A stretch of DNA of 20,509 bases from JBGQDM01 sp041495845 (GCA_041495845.1 JBGQDM010000055.1:1-20509), one strand, 5' to 3'. Positions 1 to 9,769 are shown, numbered from the stretch's first letter. Numbers and translations: made by a program. The notes: a model not told the origin generated them from the sequence alone.

Positions 1-1319
1 AACTGGATGCCGATGGGTAGGTTCTCCTTGCTGAAGCCGCAAGGCACGCTGGCCGCGGGTAAGCCGCAGAGATTGCCGATTCCGCCCACCGGGTCGCCAA
101 AGTCCAGTGAAGGGTCGTCGAGCGCGAGACTCAGCGGCGTCGCGGGCGTGGGCAGCGAAAGAGACACCAGCACGTCGAAGTTGCGGTAGAGTTCGTCCAT
201 CTTGCGCTGCAACCCGCTGCGCAGGCGTAGCGCATGCAGATAGTCGGTGCCGGAAATCTGCTGGTTGGCCAAGCCCCCGACTTGAGCTACTGGGTCGGTG
301 AGCTGCAGCACGTCGCCGGAATCAATCAGCCGCTCGAACGCAGCCACGCCTTCCACGGAGATAATCACACCACCCGCAGCTTCGTAGGGACCGTCGGGAA
401 GCTCGGCTTCGGAAACTTGAGCTCCACTTTTCCTGAGCACGGAGATTGCTTCGACGACCGCAGCTTCGACTTCGGCGTTGCTCACCTTCCCTTTTCCCCA
501 TGGGTCTTTCACCCAGCCGACGCGCAGCGGGCGCGCGGAGTGTGCCGGCTCGTTGTAGGAGAACGCAGCTTTCTCCTGCGGCAGCGAGCCGATGTCATCG
601 GGGTCGTGGGCGGCGATGACAGCGAGCACCAGGCCGCAGTCGTCGGCGGTGCGGCACATGGTGCCGATCTTATCCATGGAGTAGGAAAGTGCCATCGCAC
701 CCGAGCGCCCCACGCGACCGAAAGTCGGCCGTAGCCCGGAAAGCCCGCAGTAGCCGGAGGGACAGACGATGGATCCCCACGTTTCTGTGCCGATGGCGAA
801 AGCCGCGAGACCGGCGGCGACGATGGCGCCGGAGCCGCTCGAGGAACCGCACGTCCAGCAGTCCTCTTTCCAGGGATTGTGTGCGGGGCCGGAAACCGAA
901 GCTGAGCCGAAACGATAGCCCATGCCGCCCGCCAGTTCGATCATGGCCGCTTTGCCCAGAAGAATTGCGCCGGCGGCTTCCAGGCGCCGGATGACGTTCG
1001 CGTCCACGCTGAACTGCTGTTTGGCGTAGGGCTTCGCACCCCACGTCGTGGGATAACCCTTCACCGCCAGCAGGTCCTTGGCAGCGTACGGGATGCCGTG
1101 CAGCGGGCCCCGGTATTTTCCGGCTTGAATTTCCTGTTCGGCGCGACGCGCCTGGGCGAGCGCAAGATCAGGCGTCAACGTGGCGTATCCGTTGAGCCGC
1201 GAAAAACGGCGGCTGCGTTCCAGATAGCTTTCCGTCAGTTCGACCGGAGAGATGGCGCGGGTGCGAATCTTCTGCGCCAGCTCACGAAGGGAAAGATAGA
1301 GGACGTCTTCACCGAGCAT
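1..1319 (-). CDS. Amidase-signature family amidase (3' end beyond window)
   Basis: Amidase of the Ser-cisSer-Lys amidase-signature family, which hydrolyses carboxamide bonds; the substrate cannot be read from sequence. I translated the minus strand from the ATG at 1319-1317 and it stays open to the left edge (about 439 residues). The catalytic Lys lies in AAKDLLAVKG (K81), the cis-Ser in CGSSSGSGA (S159) and the nucleophile in TETWGSIVCPSG (S183), followed by GLSGLRPTFGRVGRSG. The last visible residues, LPAASVPCGF...LPIGIQL, match the family's C-terminal block, so only a few dozen residues are missing. A Trp replaces the usual Gly just before GSI. There is no signal peptide of its own. The start lies 2 bp after the stop of the upstream Tat-signal gene, with a GGAG about 7 bp before it, so translational coupling is likely. 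Confidence 0.93.
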   Translation of the reverse strand, partial: MLGEDVLYLSLRELAQKIRTRAISPVELTESYLERSRRFSRLNGYATLTPDLALAQARRAEQEIQAGKYRGPLHGIPYAAKDLLAVKGYPTTWGAKPYAKQQFSVDANVIRRLEAAGAILLGKAAMIELAGGMGYRFGSASVSGPAHNPWKEDCWTCGSSSGSGAIVAAGLAAFAIGTETWGSIVCPSGYCGLSGLRPTFGRVGRSGAMALSYSMDKIGTMCRTADDCGLVLAVIAAHDPDDIGSLPQEKAAFSYNEPAHSARPLRVGWVKDPWGKGKVSNAEVEAAVVEAISVLRKSGAQVSEAELPDGPYEAAGGVIISVEGVAAFERLIDSGDVLQLTDPVAQVGGLANQQISGTDYLHALRLRSGLQRKMDELYRNFDVLVSLSLPTPATPLSLALDDPSLDFGDPVGGIGNLCGLPAASVPCGFSKENLPIGIQ

Positions 1320-1321
1320 GG

Positions 1322-1639
1322 TTATCTCCGCTCCGCCAGATTGAGGTGCAGTACCGTAGCCGGCTGGTCCGAGTTTTCGAGCACGGCGGTGCGGAGTTTT
1401 TCCAGTCCAATGACCTGGCCGATCAACTGGCGGCGGATTTCATCCTTCTGCGTCTGGTTAAGCCGCGTTCCGTGGCGCCGGAGAACTTCGTTGAACTTGG
1501 CGTCCACCTCGGCCACAGCGCTGGGCGATAGGGTGGGCGGCGCGGGAGCAGGAGATTGAGCTGGCGACACCGCCGGCAGCACGGCCGTAGCTGCAGCCAA
1601 CGCAGCCCCACGGGCAAAATCGCGACGGGAAAGGGACAC
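1322..1639 (-). CDS. Small Tat-signal protein of unknown function
   Basis: A 105-residue protein with a clear twin-arginine signal: SRRDFARG at residues 4-11, then a hydrophobic Ala-rich stretch and an AQ site near residue 28. Export folded by the Tat system is therefore expected. The remaining ~75 residues begin with a Pro-rich linker and continue as a charged, probably helical segment (AVAEVDAKFNEVLRRHGTRL onward) that I do not recognise. The start is GTG at 1639-1637, supported by a GGAGGA about 7 bp upstream (1649-1654). Its stop falls 2 bp before the amidase start, in a different frame, so the two genes form one transcription unit. It might be an accessory or escort protein of the amidase; that is inference. 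A single Tat-amidase gene split by a frameshift is the alternative, but the amidase N-terminus looks complete. Confidence 0.8.
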   Translation of the reverse strand: MSLSRRDFARGAALAAATAVLPAVSPAQSPAPAPPTLSPSAVAEVDAKFNEVLRRHGTRLNQTQKDEIRRQLIGQVIGLEKLRTAVLENSDQPATVLHLNLAERR

Positions 1640-1665
1640 GACGGCTTCCTCCGGGGAAAGTTGGA

Positions 1666-1694
1666 AGGTTAACGAAGGAATCCGGCGGCGTCAA
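1666..1694 (-). promoter_or_regulatory. Putative promoter of the Tat-protein/amidase operon
   Basis: On the minus strand TTGACG (1694-1689) is followed after 17 bp by TAACCT (1671-1666). The -35 is a 5/6 match to the housekeeping consensus but the -10 is only 3/6. The implied leader is about 20 nt and still contains the GGAGGA ribosome site. Spacing and position are good; the -10 is weak. Confidence 0.33.
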
Positions 1695-1718
1695 CGGAAT
1701 TGGGGTGACCGTCACAGC

Positions 1719-1892
1719 AAAATCTTAAAACGCGGAGGGCACGGAGAACGGTCGCAGAGAGCGCAGAGAAAGGCTTTGCTAAACACAAGAGGGTGCCAAA
1801 GGATCATTAAGCAGGGGCAGACAGAAGAAGCGGGTTGCTCTTCTCAGCGAACTCTGCGGATCTTCTCCGCGATCTCTGCGTTTTAGGATTTT
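1719..1892. repeat. Imperfect inverted repeat with 55-bp arms
   Basis: The arms at 1719-1773 and 1838-1892 are reverse complements at 41 of 55 positions by hand alignment. Each outer end reads AAAATCYTAAAACGC and continues with CGCAGAG/CGGAGA-type short units. The 64-bp centre (1774-1837) shows no coding potential. The element fills the gap between the Tat-protein gene and the stop of the next minus-strand gene at 1905, so its transcript could fold into a long stem. CGCAGAG-rich intergenic palindromes recur in many environmental bacterial genomes; I infer a REP/MITE-like element. No transposase or target-site duplication is evident. Confidence 0.7.
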
Positions 1893-1904
1893 CGGCTGCT
1901 AGGC

Positions 1905-3569
1905 TTAGAACGTAAACGCTACGCCACCGCGAATGGAGCGCGCGGCTTGCACCAAATACACCGTGTGGCCGTCGCTGCCCATGACTGGGACATAACCCTC
2001 AGCCAGAAGGTTGCGAATGTCCACCAGAGCTTCCACGTGGCCGGGTAGGAAGCCAAATCCCGGCACGGGCTGCCGCAAGACGATATTCAGATAAGGATCG
2101 ACCCGTCCGGGTGAAGCATTGAACATGTCCACCGGAGTAAGCGCGCGGCCGCTGGTCCAGCGATAGGAGGCGGACCAGTGCGTCTTCGTTCCCGGCATGG
2201 TGGCGCTCAGGCGGCCGCCGATGGCCTGCCGCTGGGCCTGCCGCATCCGCAAGCTGTCATCCTCCAACCGGCCGGTGGTGCTGGCCAGGTCAAGTACGCC
2301 GCCGAAAGCGTAATCGAAGGTAGCGGTTAAATCACCGGGAAGCTTGCGCTGCACCACGGCGCGGACCCCATGCGTGCTCAAGTCCGGCCCCTGATAGGTG
2401 AACGTGCCGGAATATGCGTCGGGCAGCAAGTCGCCGGATTCGCCGGACACCTCGCCCACACCCAGCAACGAAGCATCACGCAGGTGATCGTAGTAAGCGG
2501 CCACCATGACGTTGGTCTTGCCCATGCGCCGCGAGACAGAAACTTCTTGATGGCCCAAGCGCTCCATGCCGGGGCGGAAATTGCGAATGGAGAGACGCGG
2601 ACGCGCATCACTCACTGGGCCGGAGTAAGGATTCAGGTCTTCGGTTACGGGATCGGCGGGCAGCGAACTGGCGTAGCGGTAGCCCAAAACGGTGTGCGGC
2701 CCCAAGTGCACATCCACCGCGCCAAAGGGCAGCGCGGCATTTACGCGGCGAATAAACTGTACGGTCTGCAGCTCGCTGCCAAAGCGGACTTCGACCACAT
2801 CCCCCAGACGGAAAGAATCGGAGGCAGTAAGCGAGGCAATACCCAACTCGGCGTCGCGCAGCGCTGGATCGGGAGCGGCAAAGCGGCGGAAACTCGCCGA
2901 CAACTGCGGCGTGGATCCATTGGCCAGGCGTCGGGTATAGGCGGCGCGCACGGTGGCTGAGGGCGACCCGGCGTAGCCAATGTTGCCGCCAAACCCCAGC
3001 GTGCTCTCCGCCATCGGATGTTCAATCCAGATGCGAGTGCTGACATCGGGCGAGCTGCCGTAGCCCTGAGCGTCCGAACCGGCGACAAAGGAAAGCCGCG
3101 CCGTAAGTAGGGGCTCACTGCGCTGTTCGGCTACCAACTGCGGATCCAGCGCCCGCAGAATCGGGCGGCTGGCCACGGAGCGCAGCGTCCACTTCCAGTC
3201 GTCGTCATCCCCCGCGCCGGTGCGCGGCAGCGTGTGGAGGTCATCAAAAATCGTGCTGAGGGTGAGGTTCACCAGCATGGCCACGCCGGCTCGGAGACTC
3301 AGGCGTTCCCGCACGGCGGGCAAAAACGCGGGTGCGGTCACACGCACGGTGTAGAAGCCGGGGAGCAGTCCGGTGGCAGCGTACGCACCCTGGGCGTCGG
3401 TAAACACCGTGACGGAACGCGCCGCCGAGGCAAACACTTCCACGGCAGCTCCCATCTGCGGAACGCCGTTGGCGTTGCGCACCACACCCGCAATGGAAGC
3501 GGAGCGGTCCGCCGCCGCGGCGCTCAGCGCCCACAGCAACACCGTCATTCCGATTGCCAGTCTGCGCAT
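1905..3569 (-). CDS. Carboxypeptidase-regulatory-like domain, probable outer-membrane protein
   Basis: About 554 residues. Signal peptide MRRLAIGMTVLLWALSAAAA, then a carboxypeptidase-regulatory-like (transthyretin-fold) domain at about residues 25-103 with the typical SIAGVVRNANGVPQ and TDAQGAYAATGLLPGFYTVRV blocks. An acidic linker (DDDDWKW near 121-127) follows, and then a long region of alternating polar and aromatic residues ending GGVAFTF. A terminal Phe and strand-like pattern fit an outer-membrane beta-barrel related to TonB-dependent transporters, but I see no plug domain or TonB box, so transport is unproven. I chose the ATG at 3569-3567 because it begins the signal peptide and has GAGGTG about 10 bp upstream. 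A start at 3608 would overlap the gene before it. It lies 25 bp downstream of the GWxTD gene, surely in the same operon. Confidence 0.8.
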   Translation of the reverse strand: MRRLAIGMTVLLWALSAAAADRSASIAGVVRNANGVPQMGAAVEVFASAARSVTVFTDAQGAYAATGLLPGFYTVRVTAPAFLPAVRERLSLRAGVAMLVNLTLSTIFDDLHTLPRTGAGDDDDWKWTLRSVASRPILRALDPQLVAEQRSEPLLTARLSFVAGSDAQGYGSSPDVSTRIWIEHPMAESTLGFGGNIGYAGSPSATVRAAYTRRLANGSTPQLSASFRRFAAPDPALRDAELGIASLTASDSFRLGDVVEVRFGSELQTVQFIRRVNAALPFGAVDVHLGPHTVLGYRYASSLPADPVTEDLNPYSGPVSDARPRLSIRNFRPGMERLGHQEVSVSRRMGKTNVMVAAYYDHLRDASLLGVGEVSGESGDLLPDAYSGTFTYQGPDLSTHGVRAVVQRKLPGDLTATFDYAFGGVLDLASTTGRLEDDSLRMRQAQRQAIGGRLSATMPGTKTHWSASYRWTSGRALTPVDMFNASPGRVDPYLNIVLRQPVPGFGFLPGHVEALVDIRNLLAEGYVPVMGSDGHTVYLVQAARSIRGGVAFTF

Positions 3570-3594
3570 ATGCAGTCTGTCACCTCGCCGGCGG

Positions 3595-5292
<1,698 letters not shown>

Positions 5293-5328
5293 GGAGAAGG
5301 GACTCCTCGGGTACACGCGTGCCACCCC

Positions 5329-5357
5329 ATTCTAAGAACTCAGCCCGCGGGAAGCAA
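5329..5357 (-). promoter_or_regulatory. Putative promoter of the GWxTD operon
   Basis: Minus strand: TTGCTT (5357-5352), 17-bp spacer, TAGAAT (5334-5329, 5/6 match to TATAAT). The expected transcript starts near 5322, giving a leader of about 30 nt that carries the GAGGAG ribosome site. The same TTGCTT hexamer serves as candidate -35 box for the two paralog genes near 17.9 and 18.8 kb. Confidence 0.5.
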
Positions 5358-5448
5358 GGCCGAAAGCCGACCCAGCCCGCAAACTCTGGGCGCCTCCAGC
5401 CGTTGGGTCGGATGCCCGGCGCCGCCACCAGGTTGCCTTGTAACTGTT

Positions 5449-5454
5449 TATAAT
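5449..5454 (+). promoter_or_regulatory. Possible -10 box (TATAAT) of the adaptor/ATPase operon
   Basis: A perfect TATAAT in an AT-rich island of otherwise GC-rich DNA. A TG lies 2 bp rather than 1 bp upstream, and no good -35 hexamer is present at 16-18 bp. If used, it gives a leader of about 150 nt before the ATG at 5609. Confidence 0.33.
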
Positions 5455-5608
5455 AAACATGTTGGGCTGGTCTTTGTGAGTTTCCTGGGGTCGCCGTTTC
5501 CGCTGCAGAGATTTGCGTCTCCGGTTTTCGATCCCCCAAGCACGCCAGCGCATCCGAAACATCGTGGGAGCAGTGTGGCAATGCTCCCGGAAAGAGCAGT
5601 CGTCCGGC

Positions 5609-6985
5609 ATGAAGACCTGGAAGAAAGTCCTGATCGCGGTGGGCGCGGTGCTGTTGCTGCTCATCGCCGGCTTCACCATCAAGTATCAAATCACGAAGGA
5701 CATCGTCACCCTGCAAACAGGGAAGGTGCAACGGCAAGATCTGGCCGCCGTGGTGACCGCGTCCGGAGAGATCAAGCCCAAGGTTTACGTGAACGTGGGC
5801 GCCAACGCCTTCGGTAAGATTATCCACCTCTACGTTCGTGAGGGTGACCGAGTGAAGAAGGGTCAGATGCTGGCCCAGTTGGAGAACGTGCAGTCTTCGG
5901 CCGATGTCGCAGCCTCGCAGGCTTCGCTGCAAGCATCTCAAACCGACGCCCAGGCAATGGTGGCGGGGGTGACCACAGCCCAAGCCGACCTGAACCGGGC
6001 CCGGGCGGATGCCGAACGCACCCGCCTCGACTGGACGCGAGCGGAAGGGCTATACAAAGAGGCCTTGATTGCCAAGGCCGAGTACGACAACCGGAAGGCA
6101 GCGTGGGAGTCGGCTTCCGCCGGCCTGGCGCAGGCCCGGGCCCGGGTAGCGCAGGCCCGCGCCCAAATGGAGTCGTCGCAGACCCATATTTCCCAAAATC
6201 GGGCGAACTTAACCCGGGCTGCCGACGTATTAAAGAAAACGAGCTATGCCGCACCCTTTGACGGCATGGTGACCAATTTGCCGGTTCGCGAAGGGGAGAC
6301 AGTGGTCATCGGCATTCAGAACTCGCCCGGCAGCACGCTGATGACGGTGGCGGACATGTCCGTGATCACCGCCGAGGTCAAGGTGGACGAGACTGATGTG
6401 GTCAACGTGAAGTTGGGCCAGTCGGCTGAAGTGACCATTGATGCCTTCCCGCGGCAGGTATTCAAGGGGCTGGTCACAGAAATCGGCAACAACGCCGTCG
6501 TGCGGTCCACTGGCGTGGCCACCTCGCAGCAGAATATCGCCAGCCAGGAAGCGAAGGACTTCAAGGTAGTGGTCACGTTACAAAATCCACCGGAGAATCT
6601 CCGGCCCGGGCTTTCCACCACCGCCAAGATCACGACCGCTACACGCCCCAAGGCGCTGAGCATGCCCATTCAGGCGCTGACGGTGCGCCGCCAGTCTGAT
6701 CTGGAAGCGCGCGCGGACAACGACGCGGTGAAGGCGGCTGCGCCCGCCCGGCCCGCGGGCAAGGAGCCCGAGATCCAAGGCGTGTTCGTGATTCGCCAGC
6801 GCAAGGCGGAGTTCGTGTCGGTGGAAACCGGCATCGCTGGAACCACCGAGATCGAAGTGCTCAAGGGCCTGCAGGAAGGCGAAGAGATTGTCACCGGAAG
6901 TTACAAGGTGTTGCGAACACTGCGACCGGGGACGCGGGTCAAGGTAGACAATGTGGCGCCGAAAAAAGAAGACGAAAGCTCGTGA
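5609..6985 (+). CDS. Periplasmic adaptor (MacA/HlyD-like membrane-fusion protein)
   Basis: A 458-residue membrane-fusion protein that would bridge an inner-membrane ABC transporter and an outer-membrane channel. Order of parts: N-terminal membrane anchor (VLIAVGAVLLLLIAGF, about residues 7-22); first half of the barrel-sandwich/lipoyl domain around 58-95 (ASGEIKPKVYVNVGANAFGKI, REGDRVKKGQMLAQLE); an Ala/Gln-rich alpha-hairpin coiled coil at about 96-205; the second lipoyl half (YAAPFDGMVTNLPVREGETV) near 213-232; a beta-barrel at about 255-345; and a membrane-proximal domain. The start MKTWKKVLIA is the one that begins the anchor; its ribosome site is weak. The ABC ATPase follows 84 bp downstream on the same strand, which favours a MacAB-type assignment over an RND partner. 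No permease gene accompanies them. Confidence 0.9.
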   Translation: MKTWKKVLIAVGAVLLLLIAGFTIKYQITKDIVTLQTGKVQRQDLAAVVTASGEIKPKVYVNVGANAFGKIIHLYVREGDRVKKGQMLAQLENVQSSADVAASQASLQASQTDAQAMVAGVTTAQADLNRARADAERTRLDWTRAEGLYKEALIAKAEYDNRKAAWESASAGLAQARARVAQARAQMESSQTHISQNRANLTRAADVLKKTSYAAPFDGMVTNLPVREGETVVIGIQNSPGSTLMTVADMSVITAEVKVDETDVVNVKLGQSAEVTIDAFPRQVFKGLVTEIGNNAVVRSTGVATSQQNIASQEAKDFKVVVTLQNPPENLRPGLSTTAKITTATRPKALSMPIQALTVRRQSDLEARADNDAVKAAAPARPAGKEPEIQGVFVIRQRKAEFVSVETGIAGTTEIEVLKGLQEGEEIVTGSYKVLRTLRPGTRVKVDNVAPKKEDESS

Positions 6986-7069
6986 CTTTGGCGCGGTTGC
7001 AGCGTCTGTAGGTGCAGCGTCGACAAGTGCAGCGAGGCGGAGCGATCATTGACCGAAGGAGAACGCAAC

Positions 7070-7813
<744 letters not shown>

Positions 7814-7852
7814 TGCGCATCAACCAGCCACTCCTTCGGTTTGCGAATGAAG

Positions 7853-7868
7853 TCGCGTGATCGCGTGA
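7853..7868. repeat. 8-bp tandem repeat
   Basis: TCGCGTGA occurs twice head to tail (7853-7860, 7861-7868), followed by a partial TCGTGA. It lies in the 161-bp gap (7814-7974) between the ATPase gene and the convergent ArsR gene. I find no gene in that gap and no classical terminator, only a GGGCGCCC palindrome near 7891. Confidence 0.6.
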
Positions 7869-7974
7869 TCGTGACCGCACTGAAACCCTTTGGGCGCCCC
7901 GTCGTCGTCGCGTTCTTCAGCGACAGGGCAGGGCTTTCCCTAGGCGAGTCTGACTGCGGAAAGCGGGCGTGAAC

Positions 7975-8277
7975 CTACAACTGGGAGGCAATCGATTTCT
8001 TGAGTTTCCGGATGCGACGCTCGTTGCGCCGATAGAAAATCCACTGCTTGATCTTTTTCGGTTTCACCAGCTCCGCCTGCACCAGGATGCGCATGTGCTC
8101 GCTCAAAGTCGGCTGCGAGATACCAAGCTTCTCGGCAATCAGAACACCGCAGACACCGTCTTTGACGAGATCGCCATCCACCTGGGGGCGGAAGTGGGCC
8201 TTGGGGTTTTTCAGCCACTCCAGAATCTGCAACCGGCGGTCGTTGGCCAGGGCTTGCCATACCGTCAGGTTTGTCAT
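7975..8277 (-). CDS. ArsR-family winged-helix transcription regulator
   Basis: A 100-residue single-domain regulator. The start of the domain, LANDRRLQILEWL (10-22), and the helix-turn-helix AEKLGISQPTLSEHMRILVQAELV (about 48-71) are the ArsR/SmtB pattern, followed by a wing (KKIKQWIFYRRNE). There is one Cys (C43, in KDGVCGVLIAEK) and no CxC metal site, so the inducer is unknown and need not be a metal. An insertion rich in charged residues (about 25-41) lies between the first helices and the HTH. Start ATG 8277-8275; no good Shine-Dalgarno, possibly a very short leader. A perfect palindrome begins 4 bp upstream, suggesting autoregulation. It is transcribed divergently from the dehydratase-ridA pair, which it may also control (inference). 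Confidence 0.9.
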   Translation of the reverse strand: MTNLTVWQALANDRRLQILEWLKNPKAHFRPQVDGDLVKDGVCGVLIAEKLGISQPTLSEHMRILVQAELVKPKKIKQWIFYRRNERRIRKLKKSIASQL

Positions 8278-8280
8278 ATA

Positions 8281-8298
8281 GTTACTTTGCTAAGTAAC
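8281..8298. promoter_or_regulatory. Palindromic operator candidate
   Basis: GTTACTT (8281-8287) and AAGTAAC (8292-8298) are perfect 7-bp inverted arms separated by TGCT. Size, AT-rich character and position 3 bp upstream of the ArsR-family start codon are typical of operators for dimeric winged-helix repressors. The site lies in the divergent spacer, so it could also control the dehydratase-ridA operon. Confidence 0.65.
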
Positions 8299-8368
8299 GA
8301 AGTATTTGTCAAGAGAAAACGGCTGTCCGCGCGGGCGCAGGCTGCGCGGCCGGAGAAATGAGCGCAGA

Positions 8369-9298
8369 GTGATTTCAGCCGAGCAAGTTCGCGCCAATTA
8401 CGATCGTCTGGCGCCCCACATTCGCCGTACCCCGGTGCTCGAGGTGGACGGCGCGGATTTCAACCTGCCGTGCCCCTTGGTTCTGAAGCTGGAATCCTTG
8501 CAGCACGCGGGCTCGTTCAAAGCTCGCGGAGCATTCACCAACCTGCTCACGAGAAAGGTCCCGCCGGCGGGGGTGGTGGCAGCTTCCGGCGGCAATCATG
8601 GCGCTGCGGTGGCCTTCGCCGCCATGAAGCTCCGCATCCCGGCGAAAATCTTTGTGCCCAGCGTGTGCTCGCCCGCCAAGATTCAGCAGATTCGCGAATA
8701 CGGCGCGGACCTCGTGGTTGGCGGCGACCGCTATGCCGACGCGCTGGCGGCGAGCGAAACCTGGAGGACAGAGTCGGGCGCGATGCCCATTCACGCGTTC
8801 GATCAGGTCGAAACCCTGCTGGGTCAGGCCACCGTCGGGTTGGAGTTTGAGCAGCAGTGCAGTCAGCTGGACACGCTGCTGGTCTCGGTGGGCGGCGGCG
8901 GGCTGATTGCCGGCATCGCCTCCTGGTACCAGGGCAGGATCAAGCTGGTGGGAATCGAACCGGAACTCGCGCCTACGCTCACCCGTGCCCTCGAAGCGGG
9001 CCACCCGGTGGATGCCGAAGCCGGGGGCATCGCCGCCGACTCGCTGGCGCCGCGCCGCGTCGGCGAATTGGTTTTCCCCATTGCGCAACGCTACCTGAGC
9101 CGCACCGTGCTGGTGACCGATGATGCCATCCGTGAGGCCCAGCGCATGTTGTGGAAAGTGTTGCGTGTGGTCGCCGAACCCGGCGGGGCGGCGGCGTTTG
9201 CGGCCCTCACCTCCGGCCGTTATGTTCCGCAGCCCAAGGAGCGGGTGGGTGTTCTCATTTGCGGTGGGAATACGACCGCGGTTGATTTTGCACGCTGA
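8369..9298 (+). CDS. PLP-dependent threonine/serine dehydratase (fold-type II)
   Basis: Deaminates threonine and/or serine to 2-oxobutyrate or pyruvate through an enamine intermediate. About 309 residues. The PLP-binding Lys is in HAGSFKARGAF (K51), the substrate loop is SGGNHG (73-78) and the phosphate-binding glycine loop is SVGGGGLIAG (173-182). The length matches the short form without a C-terminal ACT regulatory domain, so this is more like a catabolic dehydratase or an enzyme of the TdcB/serine racemase/hydroxyaspartate lyase group than a full-length biosynthetic IlvA; these cannot be separated by eye. The start is uncertain: GTG 8369 is chosen because it precedes the family N-terminus, but the GGAG is 13 bp away and a short overlapping ATG frame (8358) ends across this GTG. 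ridA follows 59 bp downstream. Confidence 0.88.
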   Translation: MISAEQVRANYDRLAPHIRRTPVLEVDGADFNLPCPLVLKLESLQHAGSFKARGAFTNLLTRKVPPAGVVAASGGNHGAAVAFAAMKLRIPAKIFVPSVCSPAKIQQIREYGADLVVGGDRYADALAASETWRTESGAMPIHAFDQVETLLGQATVGLEFEQQCSQLDTLLVSVGGGGLIAGIASWYQGRIKLVGIEPELAPTLTRALEAGHPVDAEAGGIAADSLAPRRVGELVFPIAQRYLSRTVLVTDDAIREAQRMLWKVLRVVAEPGGAAAFAALTSGRYVPQPKERVGVLICGGNTTAVDFAR

Positions 9299-9302
9299 AC
9301 CG

Positions 9303-9330
9303 AACGAACCATAAACAACGAACCATAAAC
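9303..9330. repeat. Perfect 14-bp tandem duplication
   Basis: AACGAACCATAAAC occurs at 9303-9316 and again at 9317-9330, with a partial further unit (AACGAAC-like) on the left. It occupies half of the 59-bp gap between the dehydratase stop and the ridA start. It is short and AT-rich; a local slippage duplication is the simplest reading. Confidence 0.85.
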
Positions 9331-9357
9331 GAAGACAAAATTTTGGGAGAACACTCG

Positions 9358-9711
9358 ATGTCGATCCAACGCATTCAAACCGGACCACGCATGTCTCAAG
9401 CAGTGATTCACAATCAAACCGTTTACCTGGCGGGCCAGGTGGCCTCGGGCGCGCCCCGCGGCAGCGTCACGGAACAGGTGAAAGACATTCTGGCGAAGAT
9501 TGATGCCCTGCTGGCCGCGGCGAAATCCGATAAGAGCAAGATTCTGTCCGCCACCATCTGGCTCTCGGACATGGCGACCTTCTCTGAAATGAATGCCCTC
9601 TGGGATGCCTGGGTCGTGCCGGGTGCAACTCCGGCGCGGGCCACAGTCGAGAGCGCGCGTCTGGCTACGCCGGACTACAAAGTCGAGATCGCCATCGTGG
9701 CCGCGCAATAG
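9358..9711 (+). CDS. ridA: RidA-family enamine/imine deaminase
   Basis: A 117-residue YjgF/YER057c/UK114 (Rid) protein. Archetypal RidA hydrolyses 2-aminoacrylate and 2-aminocrotonate, the reactive intermediates released by PLP dehydratases. The catalytic Arg is present in GATPARATVESARLA (R94), and the C-terminal PDYKVEIAIVAAQ carries the usual acidic residue (E110). VYLAGQVASG gives the family's strand-turn. ATG 9358 has GGGAGA about 7 bp upstream. It directly follows the dehydratase on the same strand, so the pair makes metabolic sense: one enzyme makes the intermediate and the other clears it. It may belong to a Rid subgroup other than archetypal RidA, because family signatures vary; the symbol is therefore given at family level. 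Confidence 0.85.
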   Translation: MSIQRIQTGPRMSQAVIHNQTVYLAGQVASGAPRGSVTEQVKDILAKIDALLAAAKSDKSKILSATIWLSDMATFSEMNALWDAWVVPGATPARATVESARLATPDYKVEIAIVAAQ

Positions 9712-9745
9712 CGCGAGCGCAGGTTGTCGCCGGCAAGGTCACGTG

Positions 9746-9769
9746 GGAACGGCCGCCCTCGGCCGTTCC
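9746..9769 (+). terminator. Strong hairpin after ridA
   Basis: GGAACGGCCG (9746-9755) and CGGCCGTTCC (9760-9769) are perfect 10-bp arms with a CCCT loop. An outer pair, CAGGTTG (9720-9726) and CAACCTG (9774-9780), could extend the structure. There is no clear T-tract on the plus side, so termination is inferred from position between two convergent genes. Confidence 0.5.

Larger units (their letters stand above)
5293..5608. other. Divergent intergenic region
   Basis: This 316-bp gap separates the minus-strand GWxTD operon from the plus-strand adaptor/ATPase operon. It holds the minus promoter at 5329-5357 and, for the plus strand, a perfect TATAAT at 5449-5454 without a convincing -35 box. 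Short overlapping open frames exist but none has a ribosome site or recognisable protein, so I see no gene here. Confidence 0.6.

Noticed and set aside
1719..1892. CRISPR array or phage attachment site
   Set aside because: The short CGCAGAG units are irregular and inverted, with no regular spacers; no integrase or tRNA is nearby.
8306..8368. Upstream TTG start for the dehydratase
   Set aside because: It would add an Arg-rich 21-residue leader unlike the family and start beside the ArsR palindrome without a ribosome site.
8375..9388. A 337-codon open frame on the minus strand across the dehydratase gene
   Set aside because: It is antisense to a gene with full PLP-enzyme motifs, and its translation is Arg/Gly/His-rich without any recognisable domain, as expected from high-GC codon bias.
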